The notes: generated from the sequence alone by a model not told the origin. Positions 27,211 through 39,617 are shown, counted from the stretch's first letter. The stretch is 64,000 bases of DNA from Ophioceras dolichostomum (GCA_003049485.1 PYST01000010.1:126500-190499), one strand, 5' to 3'. Numbers and translations: made by a program.

Positions 27211-29343
27211 TCTTAGATTTTTATCTCTGTACGACAGGATAGATAGGTAGATAGTATATTTCCCACGTGCAGTACGTACACACGCCCTCCCATCTGGCCC
27301 GCAGCCCGTCTGCTTAGGTCGCCGGACGGACGGACGGACGGCCCTGACTGGAAACCTGACCTGACGACCTGTCCGCGTCTGTGTGTTTCTTTTTAACCCC
27401 ACCCAACGTGCCGAATGTGTGTAAGGCCCGCCGAAGGAGGAGAGAAGGAGCTTGGCTTCACGCCAGTAGGGGAAGGGAAGGGAAGGAAAAAGAAAAAGGC
27501 ACTTTCCGTTGGCGGCGATAAACTGGAAGGGTGGGGCAATACATAGCGCCGCCTAGTTTGACCTCCTCACTGACCTGACCTGACTGACCTTCTTGTTGCC
27601 CCTCCCCCCTCCCCTCACCGGCTCCCGAGAGTAGTGAGCGAGAATGTGTGTAAATTGGGTCGGCTTGTAGCGGGTCAATGGACGGGAAGCGGGAGACAAC
27701 GGAGAGGACGGGAGGGGAGGGGAAAAGGGGGCCTTTCCTTGCCTCTGCTTTGCATTCCCCCCTTCTTCGCCGCCGGCAAGCGGATTGGCCCCTCGTCTCC
27801 CGGACTGATTGATGAGATGATGGTGGGTGATGATGGTGGTGGTGATGATGTTGTTGGTCGTCCCCATGCCCCTTGCTTGCTTGCTTGCCTGCTCTTACCA
27901 GTAACTACCTGCAGGTAGCACAAGTACAGTTGGTGCAAAAGAACAACGCAGCCTTTCTGAGGCCAGCCATGCCGTTCCACGCTTTTTGCCCCATTCGTCC
28001 CAGCAGGTCCTGGAACTTCTTCATGGAATCTTGGGCAAAGCCGTCGGCGGCCGGGAACAAAACCAAACAACAAAACCACACCTTTCGGTGGCGACGGGGC
28101 GGGCGGGCAGGGCCGGCGGTGGCGGCAAGCGGGGTCGGGAAGGCGTTCTTGTTGTTCTCTCTGGTGGTCTGGTTGTGGTCTGGTATTACAAGCCTACCTA
28201 AGGTAGGGGAAGAGAACGAGCCGCCTGTATACACACACTTACGGCAGATGGGAAGCACAAGGGGCAAGTCCGTCCTGAATCCCCATAGCTTGCGTGTCGC
28301 GCCGTGCCATGCCCTTGCCCTCCTCCCGAGGGAAGAGGCGGCTTACCGGCCGCCCGTCGTGACCCCCGGCTGACTAGTAGGTACGACGAACAAACAAAAT
28401 AGGCCTTACGGAGTAGGTTGAAAGTGGGCTTGAGGCCTGGGTGTCCCAACTCCCTCGCACATCCGTCCCCCATTTGTTGATGCCGGGAACTTTTCTGTGG
28501 TCCTTTGTGCTGCCTTGGGTCTCCTTCGAGGTCTACTAGAGTAGGTCGATACCAACTTAGGTACCTGAAAGGTTTCTGTTGGCCTGAGGCTTGCTTACGA
28601 CGACTATGTCGGTATGTGTACGGAAATACCCAGCAAGCCGTCGGCAACTATCCGTCCCTCCAGTCCTTGTGTTTCCACACCTTGTGGCGGGTTTGTCCCC
28701 ATTACATTACACCAATAAAACGTGCTCTCCCGTTTCGGGGCTGGCTTGGGGGGAGGGGAGGGGGGAAGGAAAGAAGGGGAAGAAGCCTGGGTCGATCCAT
28801 GCGTAGTCCGTAGTGCAGACACACTTCGTGCAGCATCAGCAAGCAAGCAGCAGCGCCAGCCATCGTTGCTGACATTCTTTTCTGTCCTTTCTTCTTTTAC
28901 CCCTCCGAGGCAACGGGCATCATGCTGGGGAATATGGAGGCGGGATGAGGCAAGCACCAAAGCAAATCAAGGTAAGGCAACATGAAAGGCCCCAGCCGAT
29001 CCGGGGGTTACATCTCAGTTCTCAGTTGAGTGCCACCGCATCGAAAGAGTCGGGTGCCCCCCAAAGAAAAGGACCTTCCCGTGCTTCCACACCTTCAGCG
29101 AGCTAGCGCACATCGTGAACAATAAACCATCCCATCTTCTCTTTGATCGACTCATTCATTCGGCTCTTTTTTCCCCCTCTTGTCTCTGCGACCTGCCCTA
29201 ATCCCTGTCCGGCCGCCGTTGGCAACTCCGTTGGACTCGACAGGAGGAGGCGAGATGCCCGATTGGTAATCCGAAGCCCCGTGCAAAGCAAAAAGCAACA
29301 TGAGTCCGACCTAGGCAACCGAGCAACAAAAAGCAGCAGGCAA

Positions 29344-29374
29344 GTTCCCTCGTTGTTCCCTCGTTGTTCCCTCG
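29344..29374. repeat. 11-bp tandem repeat
   Basis: Nearly three copies of GTTCCCTCGTT, with degenerate copies (GTTCCCTCGCTA) continuing to about 29403. Confidence 0.85.
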
Positions 29375-30869
29375 CACCACCCCCTCGCTAGTTCCCTCGC
29401 TAGCTCGGCGCGCTGGTCAGATCGAGGCTTGCACATCAGTGATCTTCCAGTTTCAGAACAGGGCGCCTGACCGGTCTGAAATCGGTGGACAGACGGACGG
29501 TCCCGTGAGCCAGCGTCATCTTTTTTTTGCATTCGGTTCGTTTTCGGGGGCGGCAGTTCAATGTAGAGGTGGCGGTACGTACTGCTACTACTTAGTGGCG
29601 TCTGCAGTTGTAGCAGAACACAAAAGTATCTCTGCTCGTCAATTTCCACCACTGCGGACTATTCGACCTCGGCGCTGACAAGCTGACGTCGAGGACAACC
29701 AGACCAGACCAGACCAGACAGACAGGACTGGTGGTCACACCAAAAAGCCCGGGTCGTAAAACTGGTGAGAGTGAGCGGAGCGCCACCCTGTCACCCGTCA
29801 CCAACGGGGAATTTTTTTTTTGAGGAACTCGAGCCAAAGAGCTTCTAGAATTTCTTTTTCGTTCCCCATACGCCAACCAACAGTGACCTTTTTTTGCGAT
29901 CGGTCAAGGGAGGCACAGGCTGCACAGTCGATTTGGTCATAATCAGGCGGGAACGAGAAGAAGAAGAAAGGGAAGGGGGTAAAAAAAAGGGGGGGACCTA
30001 ACACCCGAGATCCGGCCCGCTGGGTCCTTCCCGTATCGGCCCCCAAAAAGCGTGCATGCACCTGGGCAATTAAGCCCTCCAAATCGAGAGAGCGAGGTGA
30101 CTCCATCATTGACGGCTCCAGTCGTTGCATGAAACTTGGCTTCATTAACGTCAGTCAAGCTCGTGGTCGAAAAAAGAAAGTGGCCTCCATTTCTTCCCTT
30201 TTTTTTTTTGTTCTTTTGTTCCCTTCGTGTCGATTTTCTCGACGAACTCGGCTTCTAAATAATGACACGAAGAATGCTAAAATCCCTCACTGCCGAGTTT
30301 CGACAGACGCCGTGGTCCGAGGTGACCCGTCGTGGCCCAGTCAGTGGTGTTGAGGCGGCGTCACACTAAAATGGGTACCTACTGTCGCAGTCAAATGTCA
30401 GCTCGTTCGAGGTGCCCGCCAACTCACTTCTTCTTTGCTCGCATCGATGATGAAACTCATCATCATGACAAGCCACGCCTCCTCACCGACCCGAAATTCT
30501 CACCCGAGCGAAATTGCTCTTTAAGCTGCTTGTGGTTCGGTGCCGCGTCCTAATGCGTCTAAAATGTCCCCTAATGATCCCTCACTCGTCTCTCTTTTTC
30601 TCTCTCCGCCGAGCGCCCTCAACATTATCTCACCTTCTTTCTTGTCTTTGTCTTGGAGGGGTTTTGAAATCACGATGATCCTAGTCGGACCGTCAGCAAA
30701 TTTGGGGCGCCGCATTCCATCCACAGCGAGGAGGTGAAATAAAGAGTCGAAATGTGGAAGGTCCTTGGGTCCGTTCTTGTTCCTTCCTCTGGGCTGGCTC
30801 ACTGTCTTCGAGGTGGTTGGTGGCTTGTCTCGTGCCTCCTGGTGCTCGACGGGTGCTTGCAGTACTTGT

Positions 30870-30943
30870 GCACACACACACGCATGGTAGCAAGAAGAAA
30901 GCGCTCTCACACTCACACACACACACACACGCACAAAAACACC
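30870..30943. repeat. CA-rich dinucleotide tracts
   Basis: Two CA runs (30870-30881 and about 30907-30931) in a CA-rich stretch; translated on the - strand they create a Val/Cys-rich false peptide. Confidence 0.85.
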
Positions 30944-33900
30944 CATGGTTCGAGTTGTAAATGTGAGGTAAGAGTGCGTGAAGGCGCGCATGCGCGTGGA
31001 AACGCCATATATAGTCCCGTCCCAGCATCTTGTTAAAAAAAGATCATCATCTCTTGGATATGACAAGTCCAAACAAAGACCACAGACACGCACATCTCTC
31101 GCCACGCGCTTCACACCCAGGTACATGCATGGAATGCTCACAGGCTCACACACGCATGCACGAGAAACAAAAACGATCCAAGGGGCGGCCCTTTCGGAAG
31201 GCCCCATCGCAAACGGCTTCTCCAACCAGATTGGCTCTTCTGTTGCTGCGGCCCAAAAGGCGACCCAAAAGGGGCGTGCCGCAGCGGTGGGTTTTACATA
31301 CCTCTCTCTGTACATGCACGTATCGTACAGGAGGGGCGAGAACGACGGGTTTAGGCGCGACCACGACCGTGACCCCAGACCGGAACAGCGAAGCCACCAG
31401 GGCCAGCCAGCCTCCAGGGGCCGTCAAGTCCAGCCAGAGCAGGCGGGAGAGCAAGATTGACGGACGGGAGGTACCAGACGGACTGGGAAAATCAAAGAAG
31501 AAAACGGGCGGTTGACAGACAGTTCCCGGGCGGCGGGTTTGGGCATTGGGTAAGGTCAGTAGGTTGGTTGATGACTGGCTGGCTGGGACCTGATCCACAC
31601 CCCCTCTTGGAGGGAAGGATTTTGACATGCCAGGCAGTTGCGCGAGGAACGTTTTGCTGCACCCGAGCGAGGCATGCGCCGTCTCTTGTCGTGCTTCTCC
31701 TGTTCCTATGTACCTACTGACCGTGATTCCAAGCCGAACCCATCCGTCAAGAAACAAACCCGACATGGCTTTTGATCCCTCCTCCCTGTGCCCGCTGATT
31801 GGAACCCAGGCTTGAACACGGGCACCCCTGATATCGACCCAGCCAACGCATCCCAGACATACTATGAGCACCGGTATGCGCCCCCAGCACAAGAACAGTA
31901 AGTTAGTATTGTGTGGAGTTGCCGAGAGAGAAGGGAAGTGCATATAGAGACAAACGGAAGGATAAATCAGAAACGTGGAATGCTGAAAAGAACAAGATAT
32001 GCGAGAATTGATCAAAGGAGCATCGTCTTCGACGTTCCCAAGACATGCCCAGTCCACCAAACCCTGTGACCTTCCCGGAACGCATCACCCCTCCTACCAG
32101 TCACGCCAAGCGGGGCGACCCCTCCCCACATCCGCTCGTCACTTCCTTCCGTGTGTCCCATTCCTTGTGCGGGCTACTGCTGCTCCTCTCTTCCTCATCC
32201 TCCTCAGGTTGTGTAAAGCTGACCGGAAACTTTCGTTGAGATGGGTGGGATCTGTGGAATATGCGGCAGGCGGGAAAAGCCACTGGCCGTGGGCTGTTCC
32301 GTTTGAAGGTGCTAGCAGTAACGGTCGTCGTCGTCGGTGGTCGAGTGTGATAATCATCAACTGAAGAGATCGCCAGCTCAGAAACGCACAACCAATCCAA
32401 GGGACAAACAGGTGAACTCTTTCTCTGCCTCATTCCTTTCTCACTAACCCCCTTGCTTGTGTTACCTCTCTCAATTTTTTAAGAGTGTAAAACCTTCAAC
32501 AATCATCATTATCTCTGCGGAAAAAAAAGGAAAAAAGACCGAGGTCAATTCCGTTTTCCTCTTTCGTCACCACCAACAAGCCCCCAGCCCGCCTTATTGA
32601 CGCGCACTTTTTTTTCTCACCTCACACAGACCTGACCTCCAGGCCATCCGTGTCATTCATTTATGGGGAACAAAATAAAAAACAGAAAAACAAGCGGCCA
32701 CGAGAACGGGCTTGCTCACTCGCTCACAAGGGAAACAAACAGCAGCAACAGAAGAAAAGCATAGCCCTTCGCGCATCGCACCGCCAGACCCGACAGAGCG
32801 GCCAGACAGACCTCCCGACCACCCATAGACGACGGCCCACCCGCCATGGCCATTTCTCCCCCCTCCTGAACCGCTTTATCATCATCAGCGCTGTGTCTCC
32901 GCCCGTCTTGTCTGTATGTTGTTTATTCTCTACCTAGGTAGTCTTACGTAGGTAGCAATATACGCCTGTAGGCAACGTACAGAGAGAGGAGGAAACTTTC
33001 GTTTCATCAACGGACCGTAGACAGGCGTTGCTGGCTGGCTGGCTGGCTCACTCACTTACCTGGCTTGGGCTGCTGAGCTTGGTTTTGGTACCCGTCGGTT
33101 GCTGCCAACGGACACGGAACACGGACCGATCTTTTTTAGGGACCGGCCCTTCCCTTTCTACAATGTATTCCAAGCAGGCAGAATAATTTCTCCTTTCTAT
33201 CTGGTCGTTTGCCCCGTCGTCGGACCCGACCGACCGACCGAAAAAAACAAATAAACAGGAAGGTATCACAGTGGACGGCAATGTAGAAAGAAAGAAGCCG
33301 AGACAAGGCAAAATTGTCGCAGAGTGACGGATGGATAGACCTACTGGAGCGGCCATCACCACGCTCCTCCAGGTATGTACGACCGATACGAACCAAAAGT
33401 AAAAGGTATGTCGTTGACGAGAAAAAAAAAGAAGCGGTTTCAATTACCTTGCATGCCTATGAACGAGTCTACGGACCAAGCTGCGCCTCGCTGCATTTCT
33501 CTCGCCAATAGTGGTGATGGCGGTGGCTTGCAAGCAAGCACTCCATATAAACTACGGTTCATTCAAACACTGGAATGAAAAAGTATCGATTGCATTGCGT
33601 CGCGTCCCTCCCCTCCCGGCCGCCCGCCGTTCCTCCCGTCAAAGTGGCCGCATGAGAAAGGGCCGTCGTTGTTTTGTCACCGCGGCGGACGTGATATTTG
33701 TGTCTCTGTTTATTCTTCTCACTTATGTCCCCATGTGGGTGGTGCTCTGCTCCTCACTACTCATGTGGCGGGCGTCCAAAATGAAACGAGCAATGTACGA
33801 CATGTATGATGAGTACAAACAAGGTGGGTGGGTGGCATAAATCGGGAGGTAGGTGTGGTTTCCGTCAGTCCTCGGTCAATAGTGGGTAGTCACATACGTG

Positions 33901-33959
33901 ATGTGAGGAATTGATGAACTGACGGACGAGGTTGGTTGGGGGCGGCGTTCTGGGAAGAA

Positions 33960-33988
33960 AAGAGAGAGAGGGAGAGAGAGAGAGAGAG
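33960..33988. repeat. AG dinucleotide repeat
   Basis: AG/GA run with one GG interruption. Confidence 0.9.
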
Positions 33989-35289
33989 CTGTTAGTTCGT
34001 AGGCAACAACACCTCGATGATGATGATGGCTTCTTTTCCGCCTGGCCGCCGCCGCCGCCGCTCACTCATCGTCAGCCATCATAATAATCATCATCATTAT
34101 CATCATCGCTAGTGGCCATCCGCCATCTGCCATCAGCGGTGAACGAAATTGGGACATACATCCATGCATGCCCTTCGAGAGAGAGAGAAGAGAGAAGCTT
34201 CGGTTGACCGTGGGCTGCTGGCTGCTGGCTCCTGGCTGGGCGGCCTTGCCAGAACGTTGGCTTTGCCCGGGTCCGGCATATTACTGGATCGGGCATCCGT
34301 ACAATGGTGTACAGTGCGCGTCGAGCCCTGGGGAAAGACGGGAATGGAAGAATGGGCGGGGGGAGGGGGGTGTATGTACCATTTGGGCACTTTTACTTTT
34401 TTTTTTCGTTGAATTTTTTTTTTTTTTTTTGGGTGTGTCCGTCCGTCTTTCCGTCCCAGCCATCATTCCGCCTTTTAGCGCACCCCCTCAACGCTTCAGC
34501 GGACCACACCCACTAACCAAACCCGCTATCCACACCATCCCTGGAGCCACCCCTGGAGACACCCTGGGGACACCCCTAGAGCCACACGCCCACACGCCTG
34601 GGTGCGGTCCACACCCCCCCTCCCTCAGCCTACCCGGCCTGCTTTAGCCCGCTGCATTTGATCCAATGTTCCCTCGTCTTGTTTGCTTGTAACCCTGCTA
34701 CCACCCTGCAACCCCTGCTACCCTGCCCTTCACTCCAGAGAACTAACTAACCCCAGTGCCCCAGGCCAGGCCCCTTCGGCAGGGTGTGTTGGATGCGAGC
34801 TTCCCTTTCCCCTTCCCTCCCCATGAGTCCCATCCATCCCCTCCTAAAAGGACAAGGACCCAAGGGAGTTCCCGCAATAGAAAAGTCTCGTCTTTCCCTC
34901 CCGGCACGACCTCCATCACATCACTTTGACTTGTACTTGGTGTGTCCCGCCCGCCGTCTTCCTCGTTTTCGTGGAACCCCGCCGCCGACCATCGAGACCA
35001 GAGACCAAGGTGACCGAAAGACAAGAAGAGACCAGACAGCAAGAGGAGAGGAAGACCTGACTGTGCTGTGTCTGCATGCCTGTTGTACATGGACATTACA
35101 GTTCGAGCAAGAAGTCATCTCGTCAAGAAGGCGTCAAAAAGTTATCACCAGATAAACTCGAGCACGCACGAGAGCTCCCACCACGACAACCACGTAACGA
35201 ACAACTCCTCGCCACCGCCGCCACTGCTTGCCTCCTTACAACCTTCATGGCCTCATGGTTCTGCCTCGTCAACGACTTTACGTGACATG

Positions 35290-36152
35290 AGGTAGTATTA
35301 ACCAAGAATAAAAGAGCCCACATCCGACCTGATCGCCAACCCCCACAGCTTTCTCCCCATTCCATCGACACATTTCTGCCTTTTGAGTCGAGCAACCAAC
35401 CCTTACTTGGCTTTGTGGTCTCGTCTCTGGCAGCATTCCTCGACAGGGCATCAAGAGGATCAAGAGGAAATTAGAGTCGAACGCGACAGTCGAATCCCTT
35501 CCCTTGCCGAGAGACACTTTGAAAGAACTCGACATTCCTCCCGGCCTCGTTCGGATCTGTCATTGTGCCTGTCCGTCCTGTTTGGCTCTTTTGTCCGCCC
35601 GGCCATTCCCGTCAGCAGCGGCAAAACTCGACCAAGGTTCCTCCCGCTTTTGGTCAGTCCGGCGGCTGAGTTTCCAGAGTTGCCGTCCCAATACCGACGG
35701 GACTGTACTGAGGACCTAGAGAAGCGGCAGGAGGCTCCCGCGTCCACTCTTAAATACTGGGTCCCGCACTACCTCCAAACTGCCATCTCTTCTCCGCCTC
35801 CGTCTCTCCTTCCTACTTCTTTCTCTGCCAACCTGAAGCCAGCAGGCTCCGTTTGCACAACACCAACTTCACGCTTGTTCGACCCAGAGCACACAACACA
35901 GAACAGCTCCTGATTGTTCATCAACCGCCGCTCTGTCCAGAAGGCACACTCCGGTCTGTGTCTAAAGACTGTGGCGGTCACGACCACGACGACGTCGAGA
36001 AGTCGAGTAGTCGAGCAGCTCTGCTTGAATAGCAGAGCGGCGGCGTCTCTCGCCTCTCGCCCCTCGTCCAGCACGACAACCGACATATTTCAAGCAAGTT
36101 CGCGCACAAAGCTGGCAATCTGGCGGCCGCCGTACTTCCACCACACTGGAGC
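35290..36152 (+). promoter_or_regulatory. Probable long ATG-free 5' leader and proximal promoter of the zinc-cluster gene
   Basis: Read base by base, this 863-nt stretch has no ATG on the sense strand, while CAT (ATG on the other strand) occurs 12 times. The last upstream ATG is at 35287. Chance at this base composition would give roughly a dozen. Selection against upstream start codons in a transcribed leader is the simplest explanation. A pyrimidine-rich tract at about 35786-35829 resembles the CT-rich elements of fungal core promoters, so transcription could also start there, leaving a leader of about 320 nt; the ATG-free stretch extends well upstream of it. A 176-codon open frame (35383-35913) crosses the region but lacks an ATG and is probably chance. 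Confidence 0.55.
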
Positions 36153-37921
36153 ATGGCAGAGGACCATCGGGGACGAGACTTAGCTCCCCGTAGTTATCAC
36201 GACAACGGGCTGCACTACGGACCAGGTCCTGCTGCCCCTGCCACTGCCGCTCCCACTACCACTCCCACCATCACGGTGAAGGAGGAGGATCGCGACTCGA
36301 ACAACCGACCCTACCCACCACCACCACCCAGGATGGCCGCCGGAGTGTCTCTGCCGCCCCTGTCCGCCATGCAGGCCTCCATGCAGGACTACTCGTCGTT
36401 CGCCGGGCGGCCAGGAGGGCACCAGCCACCCCCGCTAGAGCCGCGGTCGAGGAGCTCGTACTCGGTGTCCCCCACCGACTCCGGCAGCTACCCGTCGTCC
36501 GCTTCCGGCCAGGTGAGCCTGCCGCCGGTGAACGCGGTGGATCCGAGGGGAGTGGGAGTGGGACCTCCCCCACCACCGCCACCACAGGACCCTCGCCAGC
36601 CGTACAGGCCACCGCCGCCGTCTGAGCCGAACCACTACTACCCCCAGGTCGGCCCCCAGCGCACCCAGCCGTACCCGCACGACGCGTACAGCCCGTACTA
36701 CCGCCCCCAGCAGGGCCATGGCGCGATGGCTCAGTACCCGGACTACCGCAACGGCGGCATGGCGGCCCAGCAGTCCAGTGCGCCCCGGCAACGCACGTCG
36801 ATCGCTTGCCGATACTGCAGGAAGCGCAAGGTGAGTTCGATTTCGCCATTGCAGTCATTCGTGAGCTTGAGAGGTCAAGGGCAAGGGGCTGGCTGTTTAA
36901 GGCTATCCCATCCCCCTTTTTTTGAATTTTTGAGACAGACTGCTAACGTTGGTTCTGACACCTCCACGAGCAGATCCGATGCAGCGGCTATCAGAACGAG
37001 GTCGACGGCAAGTGTATCAACTGTAAGAAGACCGGTAACGAGTGCGTCTTCCAGCCGGTCTCCAGTTCAGCAACGACCGCTTTCGTGCCCGTCTCGGCTA
37101 TTCCTGGCGGCGTGGCCCCTGGCACTCCGCTCTACGGCGCGTTCGGCCAGCCCCTGGCCCATCCCGGAGGCCATCCCGGAGCCCCTCCTCCTCCCCACGC
37201 GCAGGTTCACCCCCAGCAGCCTCCGCAGCAACTGCCGCCGCACCCTTCTGCCGTGCACCCGCACGCTCCTCACCCCTACGCGCACCACCAGCAGCACCCG
37301 CAGGCGCTCCCGCTCCACCCAGGCCACCCGCAGCTGCAGCAGCAGCAGCAGCCCCCGCCCCCGCCTCACCCGGCGTATAACCACCAGCAGACGCCTCCGC
37401 AGCTCCCCATCCCGTCCCCGACCGGCAGCTTCAACCTCGAGGACCGCGAGCTGTCCCGACGCCGAGCCCGCGGTCCGGAGGACGACCAGCACGGCCCCCG
37501 CCTGCCGCCCCCGCTGCCGCACGCGACCGAGGACGACCCGCGCCGCCGCTCGCCCGCCTCCGCGCAGAGCAACACCCCGCCCATGGGCTACCCGCCCTAC
37601 GCGCGCACCCAGAGCAGCACCCCGCCGATCTCGTACCCGCCGCCCGACCAGCGCGCCGCTCAGGCCGCCATGGGCAGCATCAGCAGCATCAGCAGCAGCA
37701 GCAGCGGCAACGCCATGCCTCCGCGCCGCGACAGCCCCGCGTCCGCGGTGTCCACCAACACCACTACCGGTCCTCCTCCTCCTCCTGCAACCAACGGCGT
37801 CAGCTCCATCATGAGCCTCGGCAACCTGATCGACCATGCCCCCCCGCGCTCGGGTGCTGGCGGTGACGGACGCGACAACATCGACAGCCTCATGCTGGGA
37901 CGGCTGGGACGGCGAGCTTAG
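36153..37921 (+). CDS. Zn2Cys6 (C6 zinc-cluster) transcription factor, 541 aa, two exons
   Basis: Predicted nuclear DNA-binding regulator. Exon 1 is 36153-36830 (226 codons), the intron 36831-36973 (143 bp, GTGAGT donor, GCTAAC about 35 nt before a CAG acceptor), exon 2 36974-37921; the join is phase 0. The zinc cluster spans residues 219-250: Cys219, 222, 229, 240, 243 and 250 (C-x2-C-x6-C-x10-C-x2-C-x6-C), with the basic stretch RKRKIRC after the second Cys. The N-terminal 210 residues are Pro/Tyr/Ser-rich and disordered, with a possible sumoylation motif VKEE at 42-45. Residues about 286-373 are His/Pro/Gln-rich. SFNLEDRELSRRR lies at 378-390, followed by a Ser/Pro-rich tail. There is no sign of the 'fungal_trans' middle homology domain. 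From memory, the flanks of the cluster and the SFNLEDRELSRRR block resemble a conserved, little-characterised family in filamentous ascomycetes; target genes cannot be inferred. The start has A at -3 and G at +4. No other gene is close. Confidence 0.93.
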
Positions 37922-38940
37922 AGAGCACCAGCAGCAGCCCCAGTCGAGTGGAACGAGTTCAGGACGGGTCTGGCCCCGCCTGAACCAGGATCAGAGCCAG
38001 AGCCAGGACCTCTTCTCTCCTCCTTTTCCCTCTCTCACAGAGCCCCTTTTCGAGGAGTGGAACGAGTTTACGAGGGGACTGCTCCTCCCCCTGAACAACA
38101 ACAACAACAACCACCAGTCTTCTCCTCCTGCTTCCTCCTCCTCCTCCTTCTCCTCCAAAAACCTACCCAACAAACACCTCGAAGAAGCGAAAGCGATCAC
38201 CAGAGCGGTTCCACCGGCCGCCCCCAGAGCGGCCTGAAGCGCCTGCCTGTGTCGAAGCGCATTCGCCTTGAACCCTGTAGTGACACACTCACTACCCAAA
38301 CATCCCAACCCCATCCTCTCGATGATGCGAAGAGGGGAAAAAGGGGACCACGAAACGAGCACGAGTAATCCGATAATTTCCTATTTTTTTGGAAGATTTT
38401 TTCAAATATTTTCGTCTGCTTTGCATTATTATTATCCTTGGGTCGATGTACCTTCTTCTCACGGACATACCACAACGTTTCATATTTTATCTACTTCATT
38501 TTTTCCTCTCTTCTCTGATGTTTTTCATGGAGGGACGCTTTGGAAGCCCTGGAAGCCTCGGAAGCCTTTTTAGCGGCTGGATTTTTGGCTGGGCGAAGCG
38601 TTATGGGAGTCGCCCTTTTTATTTCTCTTTCTTCTTTTTCCTTTGTCGACTTCGGCCATTTTTGTTTTATATAGGACGAGAGCTCATGAGGGGGAATTCT
38701 CCTTGCTGCTGTCCTTTTCTTTCCTTTTTCTTGCTTCTTTTTTTGTGTTTCTTTTTTGGGTGTCTACACCCGAGGAAAAGGGTTCCCTGAAGGGGTTAAA
38801 AAGTAGTAGCCTACCTACCTACACCTAGCTTGATGATGACGAAGGGAAAAAGAGTGGTTATCAGCCTCACGGCAAACAAGATTGATCGATTTCTATGAGA
38901 TTTCGCCTTGCCTTGACCTTGGCTCTTCGTGAGGAATAAA
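37922..38940 (+). other. 3' flank and likely 3' UTR of the zinc-cluster gene
   Basis: After the TAG stop comes a CAA/CAACAA tract (about 38094-38113), a CCT-rich tract (about 38123-38155), then T-rich DNA from about 38380. The 14-mer GAGTGGAACGAGTT occurs at 37946-37959 and again at 38055-38068. An AATAAA lies at 38935-38940; fungal poly(A) signals are loose, so the true 3' end may be much nearer. The open frame 38389-38790 starts at TTG, is Phe/Leu-rich only because the DNA is T-rich, and is not called. Confidence 0.4.
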
Positions 38941-39590
38941 AACATATCTGTTCACAAAACGCCAATACTGGTGGTCTCCTCTCCCACTACAGTACTACGG
39001 TTGACTTCTCTCTCCACTACGCTGGCAGGCACCTCTCTCTCGCAAAAGAGCCCCTAAAGCGCCGCACATGGTGGGAGTGGCGCGGCAGCGCCCCGTTGGA
39101 CCGCCGCGGCCAACGACGGCAGGCTGGACTGGCCCGGCTGGGCTGGGCTTGCTGATGGATGCGACAAGGGCGGAATGTGAAGGCGGGTAAGTACCTACCT
39201 AGGTACCTAGGCCAGGCTAGGCACCCAACTGGGAAAATGAAGAAAAAGAAAAGGGTTGAGGCAGAGAGGCAGAGAGAGACAGACCAGGCCAGACCTAACA
39301 AAACCACGTCTCGGCCCGTTGTAAAGCGAACGCCCCTATCCTCCTCCCTCCATGGTGCATGCCTCCTACCTTACTAAGTACTACCTTCATCTTACTTCCC
39401 GGCTGGCGGCGGGCGAGCGAGGGAGCCTAGGTAGGTTAGATAGGTAGGTAGGTAGTAGGTAGGAATGTAGCACCATTCATCGACGGATTAGCGTCGCCGG
39501 TGCGGGCGGTAAGAGACAGACAGACAAGAGATAATAGGAAAAAAAAAGTAAAGTCGAGGCCCCCAGACCCGCTGCGTGCCGACACGGAGG

Positions 39591-39617
39591 CGCGCGCGGG
39601 CGCGCGGGCGCGCGGGC
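39591..39617. repeat. CGCGCGGG octamer array
   Basis: Three nearly perfect CGCGCGGG units; alternating CG can adopt Z-form DNA. Confidence 0.85.

Larger units (their letters stand above)
27211..35289. other. Intergenic DNA upstream of the zinc-cluster gene, no gene recognised
   Basis: It holds an 11-mer tandem repeat (29344-29374), CA-rich tracts (30870-30943), an AG repeat (33960-33988), an ATC/ATA tract (34078-34110) and T-runs near 34397-34430. Two long - strand frames (30521-31315 and 31146-32060) overlap each other, match nothing I know, and the first translates the CA tract. A frame at 33511-33840 (+) encodes one hydrophobic stretch but has no family or splice support. Confidence 0.5.

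Noticed and set aside
30521..32060. Two long - strand frames (264 and 304 codons)
   Set aside because: They overlap in different registers, match no known family, and one translates a CA repeat; long chance frames are common at this GC content.
36153..37814. 553-codon single-exon reading of the zinc-cluster gene
   Set aside because: It reads through a consensus intron and loses four of the six zinc-binding Cys; the spliced frame restores the full domain.
37067..37837. 256-codon antisense frame over exon 2 of the zinc-cluster gene
   Set aside because: Shadow of GC-rich codons on the opposite strand; Arg/Val/Gly-rich with no domain.
38389..38790. 133-codon hydrophobic frame after the zinc-cluster gene
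   Set aside because: Begins at TTG in T-rich 3' flank; hydrophobicity follows from TTT/CTT codons.
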